21,044 nt of DNA from an uncultured Eubacteriales bacterium (GTDB lineage Bacteria > Bacillota > Clostridia > Oscillospirales > CAG-272): contig CAKXXW010000028.1 in NCBI GenBank assembly GCA_934378145.1, forward strand, positions 1 through 21,044, read 5' to 3'. Shown one piece after another: positions 14,901 through 21,044 of the stretch (its first letter is position 1; every line of letters starts with the position of its first letter). The position numbers and the translations under genes were made by a program. The notes under the pieces are model-generated. The model ran no database searches. It saw only the letters and a program-made list of their open reading frames with translations, and was not told where the DNA came from.

Positions 14901-17251
14901 GTTTCGCCACCATCATCGCTGTAAGACCATCTGTAACGGACTTTGGTTTTGCCTTCGGGATTCGGATAGTCCTTGATCATGCGTATGGTTTCGGTTTTTC
15001 CTTCCGCAAAGTTGCCGTCCGCCGCAAGGTTGAAAGTCAGGACATACAATGTGGTGGTAAAAGTATCGAGCAGCTCATCGTCATTCAGACTGCGTATCTC
15101 GCAGCGGAAAACGCGGTTGCATTCTTCTGCTTTTATATTGCTGTGCGTATATGTGCCGTTCCATACGCGGTTTGGCTCATTCCATGTCTGTTCGGGATTT
15201 TCTATTACTGTCCAATTCAGACCGTCATCACTGTATGACCATACGAGACGGTAGTTCTCTGCACGCTCATATTTGCTTAAAAAAGGCTGGAAGGATACCG
15301 ACTGTCCCACAGCGGCAACATAGGCCGAGCGCCAGTGAGTCTTGACATTGGCTTTTTCGGTGAGTTCGTAATTATTCTCGTAAGTCCGGAGCGAATACGA
15401 ATTTCCGTCCGCATCGGACGCGCGTACAAAATCGAGTTTTTCGTTGTCACCTCGCCATATATAGAGCTTGCCGTCTATCGGATAGACGCCGACGCTGCCG
15501 TATTCGCGCCCCTTCAATGCGATGAGGTCTATTGAAACAAATTCCTTTTCGGAAGAGATCGTATATTTAAAGCCGTACACATTCTTGCCGTCGGAGTTCG
15601 TTGCGTATCTGTCATCGTTTTTACTTACATTGATGCTTCCGCCGTCGACTATAATTTCGGTTTTTTCGCTTACCTTGCCGACGACCGTACCGCCGATAAA
15701 GGTTACTTTGCCGTTGCCGAGAACATTCAGGTCTTTCAGGATTCCGTCGCCGCCGATGGTAAGCTCCGTGCCGTACGCCAGCGTGACGGGAGCTGCCGCT
15801 GTGCAGGTTTTGCCGCCGACAAGATTCAGCGCGACTTTTCCTTTTTCCACTAAAAGCGACGAAAGTTTTTCGGATGAAACTTTCAGGTTGAGGCTTCCGC
15901 CCTTTACCACGATTTCCGGAGCGTCGGCACCTTCGACATATGTATCAACGGTATGGTCGCCGGAAAGAACATGGATCTTCAGCATGGAATTTTTATCCAT
16001 GATGTCATTTGCGTTGATGATGCCGCTGTTCGGATAGGTTTCGATTTTCTTGAAATCCGACCAGTATGACCACTGTTTTACCCCGTTCTGCTCGCGGAGG
16101 TAAACGCCTTCTCTTGCATAGGCATTCTGTTCGACAAACACATCAAAGTCTTCAAAGCCTTCCGGGCGATAGCCCTCGGCGGATGTGGTGAAGTACAGAG
16201 AAGATGCTACTGTGGTCTTCTTGGTTTTCAGTACATAATCGGAATCGGATCCGTCGGGATTCTTCATCTGAACACCGGCGCGGATTGTTCCCGGTCCATT
16301 GAAGATGAGTTCCATATTTCCCGGCGCAATATAGTCAATTGCCAGACTTTTTTTGTAATTATCGCGCGTGAGATTTTTGACATATGCCTCTACTATGCCG
16401 CCGTTGTTGATCAGTACTTTCGGCGTCATAATGCCGTAGCAGACATAATATCTGTCCCGCGCTTCTTTGCCGCCGGAAATGCAGACCGCTTCGACCTTTC
16501 CGCCGCTTACATCGAGCTGACTGCAAAAGAGTGCGCTGACTTCGGTTTTGGTCGTATTCTCGTGCCGTTCCGCCTCCGCATACAGGTATGAATTGCCGTA
16601 AACCCTGACTTTGCCGGCGACTATGGCACTGCTGCGATCGTTTATGCCGGCGTGACCGGTGTATGCCTTCAGAATGCTGTTGTTGTACAGCGTCAGTCCC
16701 GTGGTATATATTGCGCCGTTATAACCGTGCGCATATATGCCCCTGAAGCCGTTACTGCTGTATATGTTCGACTCATGATCGACCGACATGCCGTTTACAC
16801 GAATTGCTTGCGCGTTTCCGTAAACCATCAGCGGTGCCGAACCTGTGACAGTGATATTGCCGAGGCTGTAAATGCCGTAATAGATATTCGAGAGATGGTT
16901 CGGATTATCGGAATAGATCGGATCTCCGATCACATTTTCCTTGCTGCCTTCCGAGCGGATGGTCAGGTGCACCTTGGCGCCGGCATAAATAATTGCATAG
17001 TAGTTGGAATGTTCGCCTTTTTCGACAAATTTTCCTCCCGCCCCAAGTCCTGCACCGTCCAGCGTCAGCGTATAGGTCGTGGGGTCGAATGACCAGCCGT
17101 CGCCCGAAAGATTGTCGCTTGTGATCTGTTGTCCCTGAATATAAATGTCATAGCTCGCCGACAGCGCCACCGTTCGCAGTGCGAACAGAAGCGTGGCTGC
17201 CACGACAACAAGAAAGACCGCTGACAGGATCAGAATCAACCGTTTTTTCAT
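11966..17251 (-). CDS. Giant secreted multi-domain protein with Cys/His-rich repeats (1761 aa)
   Basis: An N-terminal signal peptide (MKKRLILILS..., about 1-32) marks export. Residues 34-345 open with a YDIYIQGQQITSDNLSGDGWSFD segment and read as beta-helix-like strands with many Gly/Asn turns; 420-545 is a second beta-solenoid stretch. About 650-1075 holds Ig-like modules with recurring W-x-Y-S-D-D-G (670-678 and 775-782) and YQWQI (884-888). Residues 1075-1445 carry Cys/His repeats, and 1455-1761 two copies of a roughly 130-residue module. There is no LPXTG, SLH or dockerin motif, so it may be released or held by another protein. GGAGG lies seven bases ahead of the start, and the start overlaps the tetR stop (ATGA). 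No enzyme motif is seen; a surface adhesion or binding role is inferred from the architecture only. Confidence 0.9.
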   Translation of the reverse strand: MKKRLILILSAVFLVVVAATLLFALRTVALSASYDIYIQGQQITSDNLSGDGWSFDPTTYTLTLDGAGLGAGGKFVEKGEHSNYYAIIYAGAKVHLTIRSEGSKENVIGDPIYSDNPNHLSNIYYGIYSLGNITVTGSAPLMVYGNAQAIRVNGMSVDHESNIYSSNGFRGIYAHGYNGAIYTTGLTLYNNSILKAYTGHAGINDRSSAIVAGKVRVYGNSYLYAEAERHENTTKTEVSALFCSQLDVSGGKVEAVCISGGKEARDRYYVCYGIMTPKVLINNGGIVEAYVKNLTRDNYKKSLAIDYIAPGNMELIFNGPGTIRAGVQMKNPDGSDSDYVLKTKKTTVASSLYFTTSAEGYRPEGFEDFDVFVEQNAYAREGVYLREQNGVKQWSYWSDFKKIETYPNSGIINANDIMDKNSMLKIHVLSGDHTVDTYVEGADAPEIVVKGGSLNLKVSSEKLSSLLVEKGKVALNLVGGKTCTAAAPVTLAYGTELTIGGDGILKDLNVLGNGKVTFIGGTVVGKVSEKTEIIVDGGSINVSKNDDRYATNSDGKNVYGFKYTISSEKEFVSIDLIALKGREYGSVGVYPIDGKLYIWRGDNEKLDFVRASDADGNSYSLRTYENNYELTEKANVKTHWRSAYVAAVGQSVSFQPFLSKYERAENYRLVWSYSDDGLNWTVIENPEQTWNEPNRVWNGTYTHSNIKAEECNRVFRCEIRSLNDDELLDTFTTTLYVLTFNLAADGNFAEGKTETIRMIKDYPNPEGKTKVRYRWSYSDDGGETFTYFSGYSSIRFDDDSSQPLRLKITEDMDGWIIRCEAMAMMQAQHSDIVVAYIPITVTNKTVKIDDLDTSPILDLWSQKALGGFHESLTLSVTARNATNYQWQIAKRTAENPNAPFENIGGNSPTYTITTRLREYDPATKDYVYRCVISNEYSEVITDEIKPIVKFPTQFDHTKKTISVGKDSGEVKFDVDIWLGNPLADLEVYWVVFLPGKTTYTVLSESEELQKLFSESFTMATASDGKEYCIKATLTVKKPTVDLSGTRFRCLLWHGGKDGGNLDNSADHELIVLTTCQEFGHDWAEATCSAPATCKREGCSATTGKPLSHTGGKATCIDHAICDLCGEPYGDLDPETHPEDATDVWNEEDWGDDAGHHSKWSCCGKPKYPYEYHKWNNGVCTVCGCVCNHSLHTPANCHEKAKCHTCGIIYGEIDPNNHDLWYGTYLRDEKAPTCTDEGYTGNLCCYECHGTITKGAVLPAKGHDITRAATCQYPSMCSTCEEYVGEKDPHNHEYPWSKYYVKTETGHEAHWSCCDNVETEPHDFDEKGVCKVCKYGCTEHYGGIASCIKKARCENCGEEYGELDPNNHAYARFQSDGDDTHTERCICGKIISGPAAHTWGEDSTCTVCGVQHQNHTKSDWIIDTAPINGNAGWGYKHCTVCGMLMESGTFEAVTAERFKVIHNCSFGNDLSMLYAILKSSLDGCTDIRLVVTKENGAAKVLLPTERVIDGETYYCFIYTGVAAKEMGDTLTATLEFTLDGVNYSGQVDEYSLKAYATERLANSTSTEFKKLLVDLLNYGAAAQVYFGYKTDALVNADLSEEQKATSAQDLILAQTAGSGESTAAFPASIKGKNILFGNRITLLMATDFEKDSDLTGVSLRIRYIDIEGKTVEKLIDGKDFVYRDDVKGFTAYFDGLKASEFRTKLELTLVKDGEAISETVTYSLDTYAENRLKTSSDANFKALLEATLTYADSAKAYFSSLK
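11969..12889 (-). repeat. Tandem duplication of the C-terminal module of the giant protein
   Basis: Residues about 1455-1590 (12482-12889) and 1632-1761 (11969-12358) align along their length. Both contain strands then E-Y-S-L-K-A-Y-A-x-x-R-L versus T-Y-S-L-D-T-Y-A-x-x-R-L, a Ser-rich turn, FKKLL versus FKALL, and an ending YGAAAQVYFGY versus YADSAKAYF. They are diverged, so the duplication is old. Similar modules occur, from memory, at the C-termini of other Ruminococcaceae surface proteins. Confidence 0.75.
13151..13996 (-). repeat. Cys/His-rich repeat array inside the giant protein
   Basis: Five related units begin near residues 1086, 1113, 1194, 1268 and 1344. The consensus is A-[TSN]-C-x5-[AS]-x-C-x2-C-[GE]-x2-Y-G-x2-D-P-x-[NT]-H; the first is short and variant (ATCSAPATCKREGCSATTG). 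Between them lie units of the type W-S-C-C-x(n)-H-x(n)-G-V-C-x-V-C-x3-C-x2-H and one APTCTDEGYTGNLCCYECHG unit of the common 'CTxxGY..C..CG' kind. Paired CxxC and conserved His suggest small metal-bound (zinc) or disulfide-held beads on an exported protein. Confidence 0.78.
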
Positions 17252-17841
17252 TTCGTTTCCTCCAGGTTATTTTTGTATTTTTGAACAAACATGATGATGC
17301 TCTGTTTAAGTACCTCAAGCTGACTTTTGAGGTAGTACTCATCCTCGAACATAGCGTAGTGGACGCTCGCGCGGATGAGTATGAAGATAAGCGGCGTCAG
17401 CACCTCGCACGGGATGCCGAGTTTCGGCTCGAGTTGCCTTGCGTATTCGGTATAGCGCTCGTTGACACCCTCGAAAAATTTCTTCCCGTATTCTATGTAT
17501 TTCGGGTGGGTGTAGATCTGATACATCAGGCGGTACTTTTTTCCGTGCTGCCTTGCCGTCCAGTAGGGTATCTCGTCGATGAAGCGCATGACATCGTTCG
17601 CGTCGGTCGGCGCCTTTTTCATAAAGTCGTCCTCGACCTTTGTCATACAGTAGGCTGTCGACTCGATGATGAGGTCGTCAAGGCTCTTGAAATAGCAGTA
17701 AAGGTTGCCCGTGGTGCAGTTGCAGGCGCTCGCAAGTGCCTTTATACCCGTCCCGGTAAGCCCGTTCTCGGCGTAGCACTCAAAGCACTTTGCCATAATT
17801 TCTTCCTTTTTTATATTATGCTGTTGCTCGGTTACTTTCAT
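17248..17841 (-). CDS. TetR-family regulator translationally coupled to the giant surface protein
   Basis: The 197-residue protein has the TetR layout: an N-terminal HTH (about 10-60) with KKEEIMAKCFECYAENGLTGTGIKALASACNCTTGNLYCYFKSLDDLI, then a helical ligand/dimer domain rich in Tyr, His and Met. Its TGA stop overlaps the ATG of the giant gene (ATGA, 17248-17251), so the two proteins are made in coupled amounts. This is unusual, because a repressor and a large exported protein are rarely needed in similar ratios. GGAG lies ahead of the start at 17841, and its own promoter is at 17881-17909. The ligand is unknown; several Cys in the HTH region (KCFECY, ACNC) are noteworthy. Confidence 0.92.
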   Translation of the reverse strand: MKVTEQQHNIKKEEIMAKCFECYAENGLTGTGIKALASACNCTTGNLYCYFKSLDDLIIESTAYCMTKVEDDFMKKAPTDANDVMRFIDEIPYWTARQHGKKYRLMYQIYTHPKYIEYGKKFFEGVNERYTEYARQLEPKLGIPCEVLTPLIFILIRASVHYAMFEDEYYLKSQLEVLKQSIIMFVQKYKNNLEETK

Positions 17842-17880
17842 ATATTCACTCCGATCAATACTGAATGTTTATTTATTATT

Positions 17881-17909
17881 AGTATAGCATACCGACAGGA
17901 AAAAAGCAA
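17881..17909 (-). promoter_or_regulatory. Promoter of the tetR - giant protein - small protein operon
   Basis: Minus strand: TTGCTT (17909-17904), 17-base spacer, TATACT (17886-17881). The predicted start near 17874 leaves a leader of about 33 bases before the tetR ATG. No perfect palindrome was found by eye in the leader. Confidence 0.68.
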
Positions 17910-18095
17910 CAGTAAAAATCGCTTTTCCGAAAAATTATGATTTCTCACAAAAGCCCTGACTCTTTTCCTGCGCAATATCACATTTTGGTTTAACGGATCA
18001 CCGCAGTTGGATCTGACTATGGGTTGAAACAACCGATCAACTGCATTGCAAGTGGGTCCGGAGCAGAGAAGGAGTTCACTGTATTCTGACAGCCG

Positions 18096-18758
18096 TCATA
18101 CCTTCAAAACAAAATGACTTTTGTGAAAATCAAGAAGTCCTTCGTTGCGCATTTTCCCGAGTTCCAGCGACAGACCGCTGCGCTCGACTGCAAGATAATC
18201 CGCAAGCTGCTGCCTTGAAAAGGGAATGTCAAATTCATATTTTCCGAGGCGCTGTGCTTCGGCGGAAAGGTAGGACATGATCTTTCCGCGAGTGGTACGC
18301 TGTCCCATATGCGTGAGTTTTTCGCTGAAGCGCAGATTTTTCTCGGCAAGCTCGCCGAGGAGGTTTCGGATCATTCGGTTGTGGTGTGCGCAGGCGGAGG
18401 GACATACATTCAGAACACGCTTTACATTCAGAAACATCACAACGACAGGCGTTTCCGCGACAACGCTCACATTCAGCGCCGAATCGGGTGCGCAGGCAAA
18501 TGCCGCGGCAAAGGTCTGTCCCGCTCCCGCTTTGGAAAGGATATTGCGGTTTCCCCAAATATCCTCCTGTATTATCAGAACGCTTCCCGACAGCACAAAC
18601 CCGATGGATCCCGCCTTATCGCCTGCGCGTAAAATAAATGTATCCTTTGGGTAGCTTTCTTTTCTTGTGCCGAGGCAGGAAAGCATCGCCGTAAGCTCAT
18701 TTTCGGAAATGCCCGAAAAAAGCCGCGAAGCACGGATCACAGGCAAAAAATTTTTCAT
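18096..18758 (-). CDS. Crp/Fnr-family regulator, HcpR-like by context
   Basis: The 220-residue protein has an N-terminal cyclic-nucleotide-type beta barrel (about 10-130, with FILRAGDKAGSIGFVLSGSV) and a C-terminal winged HTH (about 150-220, with RGKIMSYLSAEA and FSRQQLADYLAVERSGLSLE). It lacks the N-terminal Cys cluster of oxygen-sensing FNR. The start at 18758 is chosen for the GAGG site just upstream (18770s) and because the family begins here; a longer open frame to 19148 only mirrors the ferredoxin gene. It is divergent from a ferredoxin-hcp pair, the usual setting of HcpR-type nitrosative-stress activators, so control of that pair is likely. Heme or NO sensing is possible in this group but no ligand residues can be named here. 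Confidence 0.9.
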   Translation of the reverse strand: MKNFLPVIRASRLFSGISENELTAMLSCLGTRKESYPKDTFILRAGDKAGSIGFVLSGSVLIIQEDIWGNRNILSKAGAGQTFAAAFACAPDSALNVSVVAETPVVVMFLNVKRVLNVCPSACAHHNRMIRNLLGELAEKNLRFSEKLTHMGQRTTRGKIMSYLSAEAQRLGKYEFDIPFSRQQLADYLAVERSGLSLELGKMRNEGLLDFHKSHFVLKV

Positions 18759-18772
18759 AAAAAACCTCTTTC

Positions 18773-18786
18773 GTTGAAAATTCAAC
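18773..18786. promoter_or_regulatory. Probable Crp/Fnr-type operator in the divergent promoter region
   Basis: GTTGAAAATTCAAC has perfect 6-bp arms GTTGAA/TTCAAC around 2 bases. Its centre (18779.5) lies about 41.5 bases upstream of the predicted start of the Fe-S gene, the classical class II activator position. It also falls just downstream of the predicted crp start, suiting autorepression. The TTGA...TCAA spacing is 4 bases, two shorter than in the FNR consensus. Confidence 0.72.
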
Positions 18787-18814
18787 CGACTTGTTGATTT
18801 CATTATACTATAAT
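18786..18814 (+). promoter_or_regulatory. Activator-type promoter of the Fe-S protein - hcp operon
   Basis: TATAAT at 18809-18814 is perfect, but the -35 region 17 bases upstream reads CCGACT (18786-18791), a poor match. A good -10 with a poor -35 abutting a regulator palindrome is typical of an activator-dependent promoter. Confidence 0.68.
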
Positions 18815-18830
18815 ATAGGCAGAAAAGCAA
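18802..18830 (-). promoter_or_regulatory. Promoter of the crp-like gene, overlapping the opposing Fe-S promoter
   Basis: Minus strand: TTGCTT (18830-18825), 17-base spacer, TATAAT (18807-18802). Its -10 box lies next to the -10 box of the plus-strand promoter (18809-18814), so the two polymerases cannot bind together. Confidence 0.65.
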
Positions 18831-18842
18831 GGAGGATCCGTT

Positions 18843-19553
18843 ATGAAAAGAAGAATTATTGAGATCGATCAGGATAAATGCAACGGCTGCGGCGCCTGTG
18901 CCGCTGCCTGTCACGAGGGCGCCATCGCCATGGTTGACGGAAAGGCGCAGCTTACACGGGATGATTACTGCGACGGTTTTGGCGACTGCCTGCCCGCCTG
19001 TCCCACCGGAGCGATCTCCTTTACGGAACGCGAGGCTGCCGCCTATGACGAAGCGGCGGTGCTGGCAAATAAGCAGAAGAAGATGCAGCAGGAGGGCATT
19101 CACCTTCACAGCGGCTGTCCCGGAATGCGGATGAAAACGATCCGGCACACCGAGTCGTCGGATGCCTGGTCCGCTCCCGTCACGGTGCAGAGCCGTCTTT
19201 CACAGTGGCCGGTGCAGATCAGGCTCGTTCCCGCGAATGCACCTTACTTTGACGGTGCAAAGCTGCTCATCGCCGCCGACTGCACGGCATACGCCTACGC
19301 TGCATTCCATGAGCGATTCATAAAGGGCCACATTACGCTCGTCGGCTGTCCTAAACTTGACGGCGTGGACTACTCCGAGAAGCTCACCGAGATCATCCGC
19401 GATAATGATATCAGGAGCGTGACCGTCGTGCGCATGGAGGTCCCCTGCTGCGGCGGACTGGAACACGCGGCAAAAAACGCATTGCAGAAGAGCGGTAAGT
19501 TCATCCCGTGGCAGGTCGTGACCGTTTCCACAGACGGAAGAATACTTGATTAA
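18843..19553 (+). CDS. 4Fe-4S ferredoxin-domain protein linked to hcp
   Basis: The 236-residue protein starts with a two-cluster ferredoxin domain (about 5-60). The first cluster has C13, C16, C19 and C23; the second has C43, C49 and C53 in CDGFGDCLPACP, one Cys fewer than a full set, as in related Clostridia proteins. A C-terminal domain (about 90-236) contains HSGCPGMRM, LLIAADCTAYAYAAFHERFIKG, VGCPKLDG and MEVPCCGG, further Cys that may hold metal or redox centres. Proteins of this type usually lie beside hcp and are thought to feed electrons to hybrid cluster protein; that is a contextual inference. GGAGG at 18831-18835 sets the start. The broken hcp gene follows after 24 bases, so this protein may now lack its partner. 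Confidence 0.9.
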   Translation: MKRRIIEIDQDKCNGCGACAAACHEGAIAMVDGKAQLTRDDYCDGFGDCLPACPTGAISFTEREAAAYDEAAVLANKQKKMQQEGIHLHSGCPGMRMKTIRHTESSDAWSAPVTVQSRLSQWPVQIRLVPANAPYFDGAKLLIAADCTAYAYAAFHERFIKGHITLVGCPKLDGVDYSEKLTEIIRDNDIRSVTVVRMEVPCCGGLEHAAKNALQKSGKFIPWQVVTVSTDGRILD

Positions 19554-19577
19554 ACGAAAGAATGTGAGGATCTCAGG

Positions 19578-20226
19578 ATGGATCAAAAAATGTTTTGTTT
19601 TCAGTGCGAACAGACGGCGGGTTGCTCCGGTTGTAAGGGAAAGGCGGGAGTATGCGGCGGACAATGCTCCGGATGTGAACGAGGGTACATGGCGTCTGAT
19701 GATCGAGGGACTGTTCACCACCGTTACAAATGTAAACTTCAATGAAAAGACCCTTCGTGAACTGATCGATCGGGTACACTGCGAAAATGCGCGTCTCGTT
19801 CCCGATTGTGCCGTCTGTGCTTCTGCGTGCGGACGAACCGATGACTACGATATGGAAAAGCTCTGGAGCGCGCAGGAGGATATCCGCAGTCTCAAATCCC
19901 TCATTCTTTTCGGCGTGCGAGGTATGGCTGCTTATGCGCATCACGCCATGGTGCTGGGCTATACCGACGAGGAGGTTAATCATTTCTTTGCCAAGGCACT
20001 TTTTGTTATCGGTGAGGATTTGGGCATGGATGAGTTGCTGCCTATCGTGATGGAGGTCGGTGAAAAGAACCTCAAGTGCATGGCACTTCTGGATAAAGCC
20101 AACACAGAAACTTACGGAACGCCCACGCCCGTTATTACGACTGCTGACGATGTTTATGTTGACGAATATTGCGGAAATTACAGGGAGAGGTTGCATCGTC
20201 GGCATAATGAACGCAGACGGCTGTAA
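19578..20226 (+). pseudogene. hcp: Hybrid cluster protein gene, internally deleted and truncated
   Basis: ATG 19578, with GAGGA at 19566-19570, opens the unmistakable HCP start MDQKMFCFQCEQTAGCSGCK and continues GKAGVCG to about 19656. Beyond that this frame becomes nonsense and stops at 19743-19745. The HCP sequence resumes in the +1-shifted frame from about 19654 as AADNAPDVNEGTWRLMIEGL, then FTTVTNVNFNEKTLRELI, VPDCAVCASACGRTDDYDM, LKSLILFGVRGMAAYAHHAM and GTPTPV near 20136. About 20 codons between the two parts are missing and the junction falls in GCGGCGG (19654-19660). After GTPTPV the sequence no longer fits HCP, so about two thirds of the usual ~550 residues, including the hybrid-cluster ligands, are absent. 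It cannot make active enzyme. Confidence 0.88.
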
Positions 20227-20303
20227 AGTCGTCAGCTATACAAGGAACATAAAGAAAAATTTTGTCATTCTGTATTACTGAAACAGCCATTGAAAAATAA
20301 AAT

Positions 20304-20345
20304 AAAAAAGTCGGGAAATGTTGTCACAAATCCCGACTTTTGTTG
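20304..20345 (+). terminator. Terminator after the hcp remnant
   Basis: AAAAGTCGGGA (20306-20316) pairs with TCCCGACTTTT (20331-20341) around a 14-base loop, with A-rich sequence before and T-rich sequence after. The remaining bases of 20227-20445 hold no recognisable gene. Confidence 0.85.
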
Positions 20346-20445
20346 TTATATAGAGTGATAGAGAATGTAATGTTGAGTGATGCTTAATGAAAGTTATAGC
20401 GTAAGCAATTCGGGACGCTGACAAGGCTTATTCCCGATTTGCATT

Positions 20446-21044
20446 ATGAAGGGTGTGGAAGACTATTGGACATTTTCTTCCCAAAGCGCGGGCTTTGCCG
20501 GAACCGGTGCGATAAATCACGCAACGGGAAATCTTGTATTTTCGGTTTCTGCTCTTACTTCGGCCGATGCACTTATGCCGTATACTCCTTCGCTGATATA
20601 TAATTCGGCGCTGGCGGGAAAAGGCTATGTGTATCCGAACGCACAGGTGTCCTATACGGCAACCGCTGCTCCGTTCGGTTTCAAGCAGAACATTCGCAAA
20701 GCTCAGCGCTACCCCGTCCGGTGCGATATCGGGGTGGTATCTGAAGGATATAGCCGACAGGACCGGTAATAAGCTCGTGTTCGGTTTTGATGCTGGTCAA
20801 AGGGCGACTTCGGTCTCCCTTGTCCCGAAGGGATGACGGCTATCGAGCAATTGAGGATAGCCTACGATACATTCGGAAACACAAAGGAGATAAAGGCTGG
20901 GACAAATAAACTCGTCAGCTACGACTACAACGCGGGTAACGGCAAACTGAATACCCTGACCTACGGGAACGGACTGAAGGTAAAATATGTTTACGATGAG
21001 CTTGACAGAATCTCCGAGATATGTCATAATAATAACAACGGAGG
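20446..21044 (+). pseudogene. Decayed Rhs/YD-repeat protein gene (three frames; continues past the window)
   Basis: Three frames each carry part of an Rhs-type protein. Frame one (20446 to about 20710) has WTFSSQSAGFAGTGAINHAT, LVFSVSALTS, LMPYTPSLIYNSALAGKGYV and YTATAAPFGFKQNI, a typical opening of Clostridia Rhs proteins. Frame two (about 20720-20836) has YLKDIADRTGNKLVFGFDAG and VSLVPKG, then a stop. Frame three (20833 to the end) has YDTFGNTKEIKAG, LVSYDYNAGNGKLNTLTYGN and VKYVYDELDRISEI, which are YD repeats. Rhs proteins are normally well over 1000 residues and the first two parts usually lie far apart, so there is an internal deletion as well as frameshifts. No ribosome binding site precedes 20446 and an in-frame stop lies shortly upstream. 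Confidence 0.78.

Noticed and set aside
17910..18095. Region between the tetR promoter and the crp gene, including the small hairpin GGTTGAAACAACC (18022-18034)
   Set aside because: The hairpin is short and has no T-run, no tRNA-like cloverleaf could be drawn, and no coding frame with start signals is present. I see nothing that can be supported.
18759..19148. N-terminal extension of the Crp/Fnr gene into the region of the Fe-S gene
   Set aside because: The extension mirrors the ferredoxin gene on the other strand and lacks a ribosome binding site; the family start and a GAGG site support 18758.
19546..19653. TTG-initiated frame that runs through the hcp remnant as a single 226-codon gene
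   Set aside because: The start overlaps the end of the Fe-S gene without start signals, and the first 35 residues are out-of-frame reading of the HCP N-terminus; the real start is 19578 in another frame.
1..21044. CRISPR arrays, tRNA/rRNA genes, complete insertion sequences, integrase or att sites
   Set aside because: No regularly spaced direct repeats, no tRNA ends or rRNA stretches, no transposase or integrase motifs were seen on either strand by eye.

Overview
The window looks like a chromosomal segment of a gut or rumen Clostridia member, most likely Oscillospiraceae/Ruminococcaceae. The reasons are strong GGAGG ribosome binding sites, near-consensus sigma-A promoters with 17-bp spacers, a signal-peptide surface protein with Cys-rich repeats and a duplicated C-terminal module ending in a 'YGAAAQxYFGY'-like segment, a butanol-dehydrogenase-type alcohol dehydrogenase, and Rhs/YD-repeat remnants. 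The assignment rests on recognised protein styles, not on a marker gene.

Layout. (1) 1-1026: 3' part of an iron-dependent alcohol dehydrogenase, cut by the window edge. (2) 1046-3540: a metal-resistance unit with a CsoR-type repressor, a P1B-type ATPase and a tiny membrane protein; three near-identical ATACC...GGTAT operators sit on the two consensus promoters. (3) 3573-4270: the relic of a LysR-type regulator with its promoter still recognisable, then a HIT-family nucleotide hydrolase and a strong bidirectional terminator. (4) 4289-8379, minus strand: a MarR regulator and two half-transporters forming an asymmetric heterodimeric ABC exporter, with a palindromic operator just downstream of a perfect-consensus promoter. 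(5) 8502-11185: an XRE-type regulator and a third, unrelated ABC exporter in a visibly more AT-rich stretch. (6) 11200-11733: a four-helix membrane protein that looks like an HTH-XRE membrane regulator without its DNA-binding half.

(7) 11829-17909, minus strand: the most unusual unit. A TetR regulator overlaps by ATGA the start of a 1761-residue secreted Cys/His-repeat protein, which is followed 20 bp later by a 38-residue acidic small protein and a strong terminator. (8) 18096-20226: a Crp/Fnr-family regulator divergent from a ferredoxin-like Fe-S protein and hcp (hybrid cluster protein). The promoters face each other, with a palindrome at about -41.5 of the Fe-S gene. The hcp gene is broken by an out-of-frame internal deletion and is truncated to about its first third. 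(9) 20446-end: an Rhs/YD-repeat gene decayed into three frames.

Taken together, the window is a series of small, locally regulated stress and export modules (metal efflux, drug or peptide efflux, nitrosative stress) interspersed with pseudogenes (lysR, hcp, rhs, probably the HTH-less membrane protein). The candidate for a new system is the tetR - giant surface protein - 38-aa peptide operon.
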